From Deltaproteobacteria bacterium (lineage in GTDB: Bacteria; Myxococcota_A; Polyangia; Haliangiales; SHYZ01): a stretch of 64,000 bases of DNA. Position 1 is the stretch's first letter, and the number at the start of each line of letters is the position of its first letter. Both the position numbers and the translations under genes were made by a program. The DNA lies in contig JACQUZ010000041.1 in NCBI GenBank assembly GCA_016210055.1, positions 52,625 through 116,624 of the forward strand, written 5' to 3'. Shown here in pieces: positions 28,276-38,561 of this stretch. The notes beneath the pieces are model-generated. The model did no database searches. It saw nothing but the letters and a program-made list of their open reading frames with translations, and was not told the DNA's origin.

Positions 28276-29368
28276 GCTCAAGCGCCTCGCAGTGGCCCTC
28301 TTGCCCTTTGGACTTGTCCTGCTCGTGGGCTGGGCGGCGTGGCTCCATGTCGAGGACAAGCTCGATGCCCAGCGGAGTGGGAGCGAGCTCGTGTTCCATC
28401 GTCCGTGGGCATTGGCCCTTGTCCTTACGTGCGTTCTCCTCGCATGGGTGTCTTTTGTCCTGCATTCCCGTCGATCGGCTACGTTCTCGTTCTCCCGGGT
28501 GGCGGACCTGCGCTGGTCCAGGAGAGGGGTCGTTTCCTGGTTGTCCTCGTTGCCGCGCGTGCTTCGCTTGGTCGCTATCGGGCTCATTGCCGTGGCGCTC
28601 GCACGCCCGCAGGCGTTCAAGCGCCAGGAGATCGAGGTCGAGGGGATCGACATCATGCTCGTCCTGGACCTCTCGCGTTCCATGGAGGAGCGGGACCTCT
28701 TGCGCGATAGGCTCGATGCGGCACAGCGCACCATCAGGAAGTTCCTCATCGGGCGCAAAAACGATCGCGTGGGCTTGGTCGTGTTCGCCAAGGAGGCGAT
28801 GCTGCAGTGCCCCCTCACGCTGGACTACTCGGCGCTCGACCACCTCGTCGCCGACTTGGCGATCGGCGACATCGAACCCATGGGGACCGCGATCGGTGAC
28901 GGCTTGGGGGTAGCGCTGGCATCCTTTCGGCGATCGGACGCCAAGTCGAAGGTGATTATCCTTCTCACCGACGGGGATTCGAACGTGATCAACGAGATGG
29001 ATCCCGACGAGGCAACCCGCATCGCCAAGGACATGAATGTTCGCGTCTTCACTGTGCTCATGGGCCGGGAGGCTGGGACCGGATCGTCCCTGCCGCCGAT
29101 GGACCTGTTTGGCCGCCAGCCCTACGCGGTCAATCCGCAGCTGCTCAAGCGAATGGCCGCCGAGACCAACGGCAAGTATTTCCACGCGGGCGATTCGAGC
29201 TCGCTCGATCGTGGGTTCGAAGAGGTACGATCCACCCTGGAGCTCAGCAAGCGGAAGGAAATTGGCAAGGTATACAGCGAGCTGTTTCCAGTCCTGGTTC
29301 AGCCGGCGCTCGCACTTCTCCTCCTCGAAGTGCTCCTCACCCTCACTCGATTCCGGAGATTTCCATGA
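28265..29368 (+). CDS. batA: BatA-like VWA-domain membrane protein
   Basis: 367 residues. Two N-terminal transmembrane helices (about 8-26 and 44-62), a third near 95-110, then a von Willebrand factor A domain with MIDAS DLSRSMEERD (DxSxS) and the T/D ligands (GTAIGDGLGVAL, LLTDGDSN), and a C-terminal transmembrane helix (about 335-355). BatA proteins are peri-membrane VWA components of the aerotolerance operon. Start ATG 28265 overlaps the previous gene. Confidence 0.92.
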   Translation: MGDRLKRLAVALLPFGLVLLVGWAAWLHVEDKLDAQRSGSELVFHRPWALALVLTCVLLAWVSFVLHSRRSATFSFSRVADLRWSRRGVVSWLSSLPRVLRLVAIGLIAVALARPQAFKRQEIEVEGIDIMLVLDLSRSMEERDLLRDRLDAAQRTIRKFLIGRKNDRVGLVVFAKEAMLQCPLTLDYSALDHLVADLAIGDIEPMGTAIGDGLGVALASFRRSDAKSKVIILLTDGDSNVINEMDPDEATRIAKDMNVRVFTVLMGREAGTGSSLPPMDLFGRQPYAVNPQLLKRMAAETNGKYFHAGDSSSLDRGFEEVRSTLELSKRKEIGKVYSELFPVLVQPALALLLLEVLLTLTRFRRFP

Positions 29369-30506
29369 CCGGCGTGCGGTGGGCTGAGACGAATTACCTC
29401 TACGTCGCTGGTGCGATCCTGGTCATCCTCGTCATTGCGCTTGCCCTCGATTTCACTTGGCGCAAGCGGGTGCTGGAACGGATTGGGCACGCTCCACAGC
29501 TCCTGCGCATGGCCCAGTCAGTATCTCCTGGGCGACGCGGCATGAAGGTGTTCTTGACGGTCTTGGGGATTTCGCTCGTGACGCTGGTGCTTGCGCGCCC
29601 ACAGGTGGAAGGTGCATCCAAGTGGCGGCAGCGCGGGATCGACGTGGCCGTCGTGATCGACTTTTCCAAGTCAATGCTTGCCAAGGACGTCTATCCGAGC
29701 CGAATCGAGCACGCCAAGCTCGAAGCCGAGGCGATCATCGACGCCTTGGGTGGGGACAGGGTCTCTGTGGTCGCATTTGCAGGAGGTTCAGCCCACTATC
29801 CCCTGACTACCGACTATGAGGCCGCCAAGCTCCTTTTTCGCGGGCTCTCACCGCTGGACATGGCCCCAGGAAGCGATCTGGGGGATGCAGTGCTCACCGC
29901 TCGGTGCATGCTCCAGCTACGCGGTCAGGACGGCGCTTGCGCGCGGCGAGGGGGAAGGGGCAGAGGAGGGGATCCGCTCGACGAGCGCGAAGCGCGGCGC
30001 TTTCGCGGCCGCCGTCAAGAAAGCGTCGAGGTGAACGAGCGCGCGCGCGCCATCGTTATCTTGACGGATGGGGAAGACACGGAGGGTGGCGCGCGGACTG
30101 AGGTCGAGCGGGCGGTGAGTCTCGGAATTCAGGTCTATGTCGTGGGGATTGGGACCAAAACCGGAGACAGGATTCCTCAATTCGACGAGCGGGGGAACGA
30201 GGTCGGATGGACGCTTACTCCAGACGGACGCTCCTACTACACGACCCGTCTCGATGAAGGAGCCCTAAAGGGGTTGGCACAGGCCGGGGGTGGCGAAGAC
30301 CGCTATTTTCGGGATGATCCCAAGAGGATCGGGCTCCAGGGCTTGGTCAAGGCCCTTTCGATGCTAAAGGAAGGTGATCTGGAGCAGCGGATCATCAAGC
30401 AGTTCGGCGAGGCATATCAATGGCTGCTTTTTCCCGCATTCTTGGTGCTGGTGATCGAGGCCTGCCTGGCAGACAGAAAGCCCGAGCGCGGGCAGAAGGC
30501 GCGCGC

Positions 30507-30510
<4 letters not shown>
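29365..30510 (+). CDS. batB: BatB-like VWA-domain membrane protein
   Basis: 381 residues. Two N-terminal transmembrane helices (about 12-30, 55-72), VWA domain with DFSKSMLAKD MIDAS, GSDLGDAVLTAR and ILTDGED, and a C-terminal transmembrane helix (about 350-370). An Arg/Gly-rich insertion (about residues 187-222) interrupts the normally short loop before the last metal ligand. Coupled to batA (ATGA overlap) and to batC (ATGA overlap). Confidence 0.9.
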
Positions 30511-31411
<901 letters not shown>

Positions 31412-31415
<4 letters not shown>

Positions 31416-33349
31416 GGCTCTTGATGATCATGCATTCGAGTCTAGAGACCAGGATGCGGTACCGAGGAGTCAAAGGGGCCGTGACGCCACGCGCTTGGGC
31501 TATCGGCATGGTCCTTTGGGCGATAAGCCTTGTGGCTGTTCAAGGCTCGGCCCTTGGACAGCTGACCGAGCTTACGCTCAAGGTTTCGCCGACCATGGGA
31601 ACGATGAATGAAGATTTCATTGCGACCGTCCAGGTCACCATCGAGGGAGTAAACGGAATCGACCGCTTTATCCCTCCCGATTTTGGCGACTTCATGGTCG
31701 CCGACCAGAGGACACAGCAGTCGACTCAGTGGTCCTACGATCCCGCTCGTGGCCAGCTCATCAGGAACGTGGAAGTAAGGCGGTTTCGGCTAAAGCCGCT
31801 GCGCACTGGGAAGATACGGATCGGCCCCGCGAAGGTACGACTCGGAGGTAGAGAGTACGAATCGAGTGGGGCGGTCGTCGAGGTCCTCTCCGCCGGTCAT
31901 TCCGGGCAGGCACCGCTCTCGGGCGTGGCGCCCCCGACCCCAACCCCTTCACCACAAGCTGGACCCGCGGCGCCGGGATACGTGCCTCCAGATGATGCAT
32001 TAGGACCGACGTTCCTGCACGCGGTCGTCGACAGGGAGAAGGTCTACCTAGGGGAACAGGTCACGGTCACATGGTTGGTCTACACCCGCTCCGACATCCT
32101 CAAATTCGAACCTCGGATCCCCAAGCTCGATGGCTTCTGGGTCGAAACGCTCTATGAGCCCAAGAGCTTCATGTATCGCGAGGAGATGGTCGGCGGGCGT
32201 GCCTACGCCGTGGCTACGGTCTCCAAGCGTGCCTTGTTCCCCACCCGGCATGGAAAGCTGACCATTCCGTCTTTCGAGGCCGATGTGTCGACGCTTTCTA
32301 CGTCGTTCGCCGTGCCCCTGCGCTTGCGAAGCGAGGAGATCGCTCTCGATGTGGAGCCGCTTCCGGCAGGGGCGCCGGCCGGATTCGACCAAGCCTACGT
32401 GGGGTCCTTCGCGGCAGAAGCGTCTGTCGACCGAAGTGCCCTTCCCGCCGGTGAGTCGCTCACTCTCACGTTGACCGTCAGAGGTGCTGGCGCTATTCGG
32501 CGAGCCAAGATCCCAGGGCTCGTTCTGAACGATTTCAAGGTGTATCCACCTCGCGATTTCGAAGAGCGGTTGGATTCCTCGTCGGACATGATCCGGGGCG
32601 AGAGGCGCTATCTTTACCTCCTTACGCCCACGAAGGGCGGGAAGCTCACGCTTGGTCCGATCGAGATCCCGTACTTCGACCCGAGCAGCGGGAAATATGA
32701 CTTGGCTCGAGCCGACGCGCTGACCATCGAGGTGACCGGTGATCCCGTCGCCCTGGCGGGCCAGGGGGCGAACGCTGGTGCGGAGAACCTCATCGTGCGC
32801 GAGATTCGTCCCCTTCGAGAGTCCACCTCCTCGTTGCTCCGCACGGTGGCCCACTACTACCAATTCCGCACGTTTCGCTACGTGCTGGCAGGGCCTCCGC
32901 TCTTGTACCTGCTCATCGTGATCGTCGACCGCCTGAGAGAGCACCTCCAGCGTGAAACACCTCGGGCACGTCTTCGCCGCGCGCGTGGGCGTGCGCGCAA
33001 GCGGCTCCGGGCAGCGGAACAACACGTCAAGGCCGGACGCGCAGGGAAGTTCTTTGGGGAGATCGCGCGGGTGCTCACCGAGAACATCGAGGAGCGGGCT
33101 GGCGAGCCGGTGGCAGCCATGACCCGCGAGCAGCTTCGTGCATGCCTCGTGGGTAGTGGGTTTCCCGAGAGCCTCGTCGAGGAGCTCGTGAAGGAGCTCG
33201 AGAACTGCGATTTCGCGCGGTTTGCGCCGTCGGCGTCCGGGCCGGGGGAAATGCGCGCGGCGTTGCGCCGGGTACGTCTCTTGTTGGGGGCGATCGAGAA
33301 GGTGAAGCCGGCCAGCCTGTCCAAAAAAGCGCGGGAGGCCGCGGCATGA
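31412..33349 (+). CDS. batD: BatD-like protein
   Basis: 645 residues from GTG 31412, which overlaps the batC stop (GTGA); TTG 31409, ATG 31424 and ATG 31430 are alternatives. Signal peptide near 30-48, a BatD beta-rich periplasmic domain (about 60-480, with VKVSPTMGTMNEDFIATVQV and LGEQVTVTWLVYTRSDILKFEPRIP), one transmembrane helix (about 505-525, YVLAGPPLLYLLIVIV) and a cytoplasmic Arg/Ala-rich helical tail (about 530-645). BatD proteins span the membrane and assist the VWA proteins. Coupled to the next gene by ATGA. Confidence 0.87.
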
Positions 33350-34107
33350 AGACGATTCGACCATGGATCGTGTTGGCAATCGTTTTCGCCGCCGCAGAAG
33401 CTCACGCGTCTGGTGACTTGTTCGTAGACGCCGCCAATGACTACGCTGCCCAGCGTTACCACGACGCCGTTGACAAGTACGAGGAGCTCCTCCTCGACGG
33501 GCATCGGCACGCAGACGTGTTCTACAACCTCGGGAACGCGTACTTCCGGGTCGGCAAGATCGGCCGGGCAATCCTGAACTACGAGCGGGCGCTGCGCATG
33601 TCGCCTGGCGCCGACGACGCGCTTTACAACCTTGAGGTCGCCCGCGACGTGGCGGCGTCCCGCTTCGGCCGCGACACGCTGGCCGGTATCGAGACAGACC
33701 CGCTCTGGATGCGCGCCGTGAACTGGCAACCTCTGGGGACACTGGCATGGGCGTTTCTTGCGCTCGACGTGATTTTCTTCTCGGTGCTCATCGCGGTGCG
33801 GTTCTTGCCGACCGGGTTCCTCCGCACTGGCCTGGTCACATCGCAGGTCTTTATCGGGCTTGCCGGTGCCTTGGTCGGGCTGCTGTTGGCGGGCCAGCTC
33901 TATTTCCTGCGGCACGTCAAGATGAGCGTGGTGGTGGCCGACGAGGTGATCATGCGTGAGGGCCCTGATCCGACACGACGGGAAATGCCAAAGCTCCACG
34001 CGGGACACCGCCTTGTCATCCTGCGTGAGAGCCAAGGCTGGGTTCGCGTCAGGCTCGCCAATCGAGTGGAAGGATGGGTCCCCAAGGACACGGTTGACGT
34101 CATCTGA
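33346..34107 (+). CDS. BatE-like TPR/SH3 protein
   Basis: 253 residues. Signal peptide (about 1-22), TPR segment (VDAANDYAAQRYHDAVDKYEELLLDGHRHADVFYNLGNAYFRVGKIGRAILNYERALRMSP, about 27-95), two transmembrane helices (about 130-150 and 160-182) and a C-terminal bacterial SH3-like domain (about 190-253, VIMREGPDPTRREMPKLHAGHRLVILRESQGWVRVRL). TPR plus SH3 is the usual layout of the last Bat-operon gene. A 20-nt gap separates it from the sigma-54 activator. Confidence 0.86.
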   Translation: MKTIRPWIVLAIVFAAAEAHASGDLFVDAANDYAAQRYHDAVDKYEELLLDGHRHADVFYNLGNAYFRVGKIGRAILNYERALRMSPGADDALYNLEVARDVAASRFGRDTLAGIETDPLWMRAVNWQPLGTLAWAFLALDVIFFSVLIAVRFLPTGFLRTGLVTSQVFIGLAGALVGLLLAGQLYFLRHVKMSVVVADEVIMREGPDPTRREMPKLHAGHRLVILRESQGWVRVRLANRVEGWVPKDTVDVI

Positions 34108-34127
34108 CGTGGTAGACTGCGCTACCA

Positions 34128-35543
34128 ATGGAGCGCGCTCGGCTTATCGTCATTGACGACGACCCGACGTTTGCCGAGATAGCTTGTCGGCAGCTGCGCG
34201 ACTTGTCAGTCGACGTGGTTGTCGCACAAAGCGGGCCCGAGGGGATCGCCGAGGTGCGCCGCGCGCAGGCCGAAGGCACTCCGTTCGACGCGGTCCTCCT
34301 CGATTTCTACATGCCAGGCATGAACGGCACCCAGGTCATCCAGGCCCTCCACGCGTTGGAGCGGGACATGCGCGTGATCCTGACTTCTGGCCACGCCCCT
34401 GCCGAGGTCGCTGTTGAAGCCATGCGCCACGGCGCCTTCGATTTCATCGGCAAGCCCGTAACCGGCCCCGATCTTCGGATGCGCGTGGAGCGGGCGCTCC
34501 GAGAGAGCCGAGCTGCGCTTCGGCAGGCACGGACAGCGCCGTCCAGTGGGCAAGAGCAACGTCGGCCGAGGAAGAGCGACGTTATCATTGGGGGCTCCGC
34601 GTGGACCAAGGAGATCTACGAGCGCATCTCCATGGTGGCGCCGACCGACGTCACAGTAGCCGTCTACGGGGAGAGCGGGACCGGAAAGGAGCTGGTAGCC
34701 CGGACGATCCACCACCTCTCCCCGCGTTACGAGCGCCAGTTCGTCGTGGTGAATTGCGGCGCGATCCCCGAATCACTTCTTGAGGACGAGCTGTTTGGCC
34801 ACGTGAAGGGCGCGTTTACCGACGCGTCAAAGGACCGAGAGGGGCTCCTCGCTTCTGCGAACGGCGGTACGCTGTTCCTCGACGAGATCGGAGAGATGCC
34901 TCCGAGCCTCCAGGTCAAGCTCCTTCGCGTCCTTCAATCACAGGAGTTCCGACGGATTGGCGAGGACCGGGATATCCAGGTAGACGTGCGCGTGATCACG
35001 GCGACAAACCGGGACCTGGAGAAGGCGGTGCAATCGGGCGCGTTCCGCCAGGATCTTTACTACCGCATCAACGTGTTCCCACTCACGCTGCCGCCGCTCC
35101 GAGAGCGAAAGGAAGACATCCCGCTCCTGGCGCACCATTTCTTGCTCAAGCACCGAGTGAAAGTCGGTAAGAAGGTCGAGGGATTCACTCCAGCCGCCAT
35201 GGACAAGCTCGCCGCGTATCACTGGCCTGGGAACGTGCGGGAGCTCGAGAACAAGGTGCACCATGCGCTCGTGCTGGCACAGGACACGCAGATTGGTCCA
35301 GAGGACATCCCACTCGAGCTCTCTGGACCTTCGCGCGTGCCGGTCATCGATGTCGCGCGCCCGTTCCGGGATCTCAAGCGTGAGATGGTCGAGTGCTTTG
35401 AGCGCGACTATACCCGCGAGCTCCTGCGGCGGCACCGCGGCAACCTCGCGGCCGCAGCTCGTCAGGCGAGGATGGATCGCAAGAACCTCTGGTCCCTCGT
35501 CAAGAAATACCGCATCGACCTCGCCATTTTTCGTCGAGGCTAG
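34128..35543 (+). CDS. NtrC-family sigma-54 response regulator
   Basis: 471 residues: receiver domain (1-125, phospho-acceptor Asp in [12 protein letters not shown], about residue 58), AAA+ domain (about 152-380, Walker A GESGTGKE, Walker [12 protein letters not shown]), and a C-terminal Fis-type HTH (about 430-468). The sigma-54-contact loop reads GAFTDA (34809-34826) instead of the usual GAFTGA. It should activate sigma-54-RNA polymerase. Twenty bases after the Bat operon and in the same direction, but no cognate kinase is adjacent. Confidence 0.93.
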   Translation: MERARLIVIDDDPTFAEIACRQLRDLSVDVVVAQSGPEGIAEVRRAQAEGTPFDAVLLDFYMPGMNGTQVIQALHALERDMRVILTSGHAPAEVAVEAMRHGAFDFIGKPVTGPDLRMRVERALRESRAALRQARTAPSSGQEQRRPRKSDVIIGGSAWTKEIYERISMVAPTDVTVAVYGESGTGKELVARTIHHLSPRYERQFVVVNCGAIPESLLEDELFGHVKGAFTDASKDREGLLASANGGTLFLDEIGEMPPSLQVKLLRVLQSQEFRRIGEDRDIQVDVRVITATNRDLEKAVQSGAFRQDLYYRINVFPLTLPPLRERKEDIPLLAHHFLLKHRVKVGKKVEGFTPAAMDKLAAYHWPGNVRELENKVHHALVLAQDTQIGPEDIPLELSGPSRVPVIDVARPFRDLKREMVECFERDYTRELLRRHRGNLAAAARQARMDRKNLWSLVKKYRIDLAIFRRG

Positions 35544-35559
35544 GCGGCCGTGGCAATAT

Positions 35560-35692
35560 CGCCGCGCTGCGTGGTTGTCATACCGCTAGGCTGAATGGTA
35601 AGCTGCCGTACAATAACCGAGTGAACGAGTTGAAATGACGCACGATGTATCTTTTGTAATGAGGATCGTGGTGCTTTCGCCCCGCTGCGTGG
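35560..35692. repeat. 15-base direct repeat upstream of the subtilase gene
   Basis: CGCCGCGCTGCGTGG at 35560-35574 recurs as CGCCCCGCTGCGTGG at 35678-35692 (14 of 15 identical), 118 bases apart in the 204-base gap before the subtilase. The rest of the gap is AT-richer than the flanking genes and holds no supported gene. The repeats could be binding sites for a regulator; this is only a candidate. Confidence 0.3.
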
Positions 35693-35747
35693 ATCCGTGC
35701 TTTGTGAGTTCTGTCACACCGGTGAGCGCTTATTGTTGATTTGATTC

Positions 35748-38489
35748 ATGTTTTCGCTCGGGAGGAACTTCTTTTTTCAGTGGGCATGGCGGTTGCTATT
35801 CGCTCGACCCAGCATGCTGACGCAGCCGAAGTACCGAGCAGCGCAAGGTTTTTTTGCCTCCATCCTCTGTACGGTGGTGGCGCTTTGTTCCTGCACAGAG
35901 GCCACACGGGATACTGGTGATCAAGAAGTGAGCCTGCGCCAGGCGCTCACTTCCAGCGCGGCACGGACACCTCTTGGCCTCGATGGCAAGCCACTCGTCA
36001 TGCGTGCTTCCGGCATCGCCGTTGCCGATGAGCTCTTGGTCCGTTTCGGCCCCGGCGTCGAGAATGATGATGCCTTGGAGTCGGTGCGCGCGGTCTCAGG
36101 GCTTTTCGCCGGGCAAGCGCCACTTAGCGGCTATCATGTCGTGCGCTTCTCCTCTCCTCGGGAAGCAGCCGTAGCGCGGGACGCGTTACGCGACGACCCG
36201 CGGATCGTGGATGTTGCTTACAACCATGTCTTCACAGGGAGTGCGCGTGGATCGGAAGTAGACGCCACGCTGGCACCGTTGCAGTGGAACCTACACGCCA
36301 TGACGCTGGATCCCAACTGCAAGCGCCCTCGCGCCGACGGGGTGACCATCGCCATCCTCGACACCGGGATCGCGTACGAAGACTACGAGGACACGCATGG
36401 AAGGTACAAGCTAGCCCCCGACCTGCAAGGGGTCGAATTCGCATCGGGTTACGACTTCATCAATCTCGATGGCCATCCGAACGACGATCAGCGTCACGGC
36501 ACCCACATCGCAGGCGTGATTGCTGCGTCTCGCGGAGTGGCGTCCATCGCTCCTGGCGCCACGATCATGCCAATCAAGGTCCTCGATAGGTCTAATTCAG
36601 GGACCGAGATTGCCTTGGCCGAAGGGATTCGCTACGCGGTCGACCACGGGGCAGACATCATCAACATGTCTCTCACCTTCCCCCCGACGTACTTCCCCTC
36701 GCGCGTTCTCCAGGCCGCAGTCGACCATGCCGCCCAGCATGGCGTGGTCATGGTGGCCGCTGCGGGCAACCATGGCGCCGGCCTGGTCGCATATCCCGCG
36801 GCATTTCGCGACGTCATAGCCGTGGGAGCGAGCGAGCTGCCGCCGGACTACGTGGCGGACTCCAGTCAACGGCACCCCTGGAGCGATACCCTCGGGGTGC
36901 TGCAGCGGGCGGCCTATTCCAACCACTCGTTCAAGCTGGACGTGCTCGCCCCGGCCGGAAGCCTGCTCGGCGACGCCAATGGGGATGGCCTACCTGAAGC
37001 CGTGCTCGCGCAGACCCATGCCAAGGGCAATCCAACGGAGTTCGGGTACGTGTTCTACGCCGGCACGTCGCAGGCCGCGGCACAGGTTTCTGGCGTGGCG
37101 GCGCTTCTGCTGGCGGAGAATGCCGATCTGGAGCCGCGTGTAGTTCGGGCCCTTATCACGGAGACCGCCTATCGACGGGGGTATTCCATCCTTTCGAGCG
37201 ACAAGGGTCGCGGCGACGTTCGTGCGCGTCGGGCGCTTTCCAGCGCGCGGAGCGCAAAGGCGAGCAAGCTACGTCCAGGTTTCGCAGCGAACGTCACGGT
37301 CACGCTCCATGACACCGAGCGGGGCACGACAGCGCGCGCGCACGTGGAGATTCTCGACGAGAACCGGAAACCGGTCCCGCGCGCCGCCGTGTACGGCCTG
37401 TTCACCGGGGCAGCGTTTCAGTCGGTCACCGGAACGACGGACGCTCGTGGTCTGGTCGAGCTAGAGTCCGAGCCACTCGCGGGGCAGCCCATCGTGGCGT
37501 TCCAGGTGGACGCGGTCACCCGGGGTACTGGGAACTCCGCAGCGTTCGACAGGCCCCGGGGGTTCACCCGCATTGATTCGCTGTCGCTCGAGCTGCTGGC
37601 GATGTTCGGCGGCGGGATTGGCACGTCGCCGTCTGGGATTGGCACGTCGCCGTCTGGGATTGGCACGTCGCCGTCTGGGATTGGCACGTCGCCGTCTGGG
37701 ATTGGCACGTCGCCGTCCGGGATTGGCACGTCGCCGTCTGGGATTGGTACGTCGCCGTCCCTTGAGGGACCGCTCTCCTGCTGCTACGCCGACTCCTCCC
37801 TGCCGCCCATTACGATCGCGTTCGATCCAGCTCTGTTCGCGGGTAGCGGCTACCGGCCCACGCTCCTCCTCGCCAATTTCTCGTGGGGAATGGCGACATC
37901 GCCCATGGCCGTGGCAGTGGATGAATCCTGGTTCCTGTCCCAGTTCCCACGGGCAGCCGAGCGACGCGTGGTCTCGCGCGGTCGGGGTTACGGCGGATCG
38001 GCGCTGCAGTTCGACGCGTCCTCCTTCCCGGAGGCGCTGTCGCTGTTGGATCAGGCGTCCCTGCGCATCCCGCTCATCGTGTACACCTTCACAACCGGAA
38101 TCGGGACGTCTCCTTCGGGGATCGGTACGTCGCCGTCGGGAATCGGAACCTCACCGAGCTTGCCGCGGGTCGACCTCACCTACAGTGGCCTCAGCGTGGA
38201 GCTGGCGAGCGAGTATGAGCGCCTCCTCGACGCATGGCTCCTCTCCGCGTCGGGAATCGGCACGTCGCCGAGTTACGATCCTGGCCTTTACGCGTTCGAC
38301 CTCATGACGTGGTACCACTTGTGGTACGTCGCGTGGAGCTATTACCTCTTCGGCGCGTCTGACTTCGCCATGCCGGCTGCAGCCTACGGTGAGGCGTTGT
38401 CTGCTGCGGCGATGCCTACTTGGCCTGTCGTCTCGGACACGGGTGGCCTGGGGGCAGGCTCTTCGGCGCTCTCTGGTCTATCGGAATAG
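35748..38489 (+). CDS. Secreted subtilisin-like serine protease with GIGTSPS repeats
   Basis: 913 residues; ATG 35748, with ATG 35814 (lipobox-like ALCSC about 19 residues later) equally possible. The S8 catalytic triad is visible: Asp in IAILDTGIAYED, His in HGTHIAGVIAA, Ser in YAGTSQAAAQVSGVAALLL. The catalytic domain covers about 165-500; an Ig-like/prealbumin-like domain (about 520-600) follows. Residues 623-671 are seven tandem GIGTSPS heptads, three more lie at about 784-804 and one at about 836-842. The rest of the C-terminal half is not recognised. Probable secreted or lipid-anchored protease; the subtilase fold is certain, the repeat function is not. Confidence 0.92.
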   Translation: MFSLGRNFFFQWAWRLLFARPSMLTQPKYRAAQGFFASILCTVVALCSCTEATRDTGDQEVSLRQALTSSAARTPLGLDGKPLVMRASGIAVADELLVRFGPGVENDDALESVRAVSGLFAGQAPLSGYHVVRFSSPREAAVARDALRDDPRIVDVAYNHVFTGSARGSEVDATLAPLQWNLHAMTLDPNCKRPRADGVTIAILDTGIAYEDYEDTHGRYKLAPDLQGVEFASGYDFINLDGHPNDDQRHGTHIAGVIAASRGVASIAPGATIMPIKVLDRSNSGTEIALAEGIRYAVDHGADIINMSLTFPPTYFPSRVLQAAVDHAAQHGVVMVAAAGNHGAGLVAYPAAFRDVIAVGASELPPDYVADSSQRHPWSDTLGVLQRAAYSNHSFKLDVLAPAGSLLGDANGDGLPEAVLAQTHAKGNPTEFGYVFYAGTSQAAAQVSGVAALLLAENADLEPRVVRALITETAYRRGYSILSSDKGRGDVRARRALSSARSAKASKLRPGFAANVTVTLHDTERGTTARAHVEILDENRKPVPRAAVYGLFTGAAFQSVTGTTDARGLVELESEPLAGQPIVAFQVDAVTRGTGNSAAFDRPRGFTRIDSLSLELLAMFGGGIGTSPSGIGTSPSGIGTSPSGIGTSPSGIGTSPSGIGTSPSGIGTSPSLEGPLSCCYADSSLPPITIAFDPALFAGSGYRPTLLLANFSWGMATSPMAVAVDESWFLSQFPRAAERRVVSRGRGYGGSALQFDASSFPEALSLLDQASLRIPLIVYTFTTGIGTSPSGIGTSPSGIGTSPSLPRVDLTYSGLSVELASEYERLLDAWLLSASGIGTSPSYDPGLYAFDLMTWYHLWYVAWSYYLFGASDFAMPAAAYGEALSAAAMPTWPVVSDTGGLGAGSSALSGLSE
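37614..37760 (+). repeat. Seven 21-bp tandem units encoding GIGTSPS
   Basis: Seven contiguous 21-bp units, almost identical, in the subtilase gene. Identity at the DNA level (only a few synonymous changes) implies recent duplication or gene-conversion within the gene. Each unit encodes exactly Gly-Ile-Gly-Thr-Ser-Pro-Ser. Confidence 0.97.
38097..38159 (+). repeat. Three further GIGTSPS units
   Basis: Three tandem GIGTSPS units, with synonymous differences from the first array (for example GGA ATC GGG ACG versus GGG ATT GGC ACG), and one isolated unit at 38253-38273. The diverged codons show this group is older than, or evolving separately from, the array at 37614. Total in the protein: eleven copies. 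Confidence 0.95.
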
Positions 38490-38503
38490 GGTCGCTTCGC
38501 TCA

Positions 38504-38561
38504 GCCCGGAATATTCACCCGTTCCCGTCGCCTGACGGTCGATCCGCGGCGCATCCGGGCT
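38504..38561. terminator. Inverted repeat at the converging 3' ends of subtilase and hybrid kinase
   Basis: AGCCCGGA (38504-38511) and TCCGGGCT (38554-38561) are exact inverted copies separated by 42 bases, overlapping the kinase stop. This may act as a bidirectional transcription stop for the converging genes. There is no T-run, so it is a weak terminator call. Confidence 0.3.

Noticed and set aside
32048..33748. A 566-codon minus-strand open frame opposite batD
   Set aside because: Arg/His-rich low-complexity translation without motifs; the plus-strand frame has BatD features.
35551..35566. A weak sigma-54 (-24/-12) promoter-like sequence upstream of the subtilase
   Set aside because: GG and GC are spaced correctly but the -12 TT is missing and the position is 180 bases upstream; not enough to call.
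37614..37760. 21-bp tandem repeat as a CRISPR array
   Set aside because: Units are contiguous without spacers and encode GIGTSPS in the protease frame.
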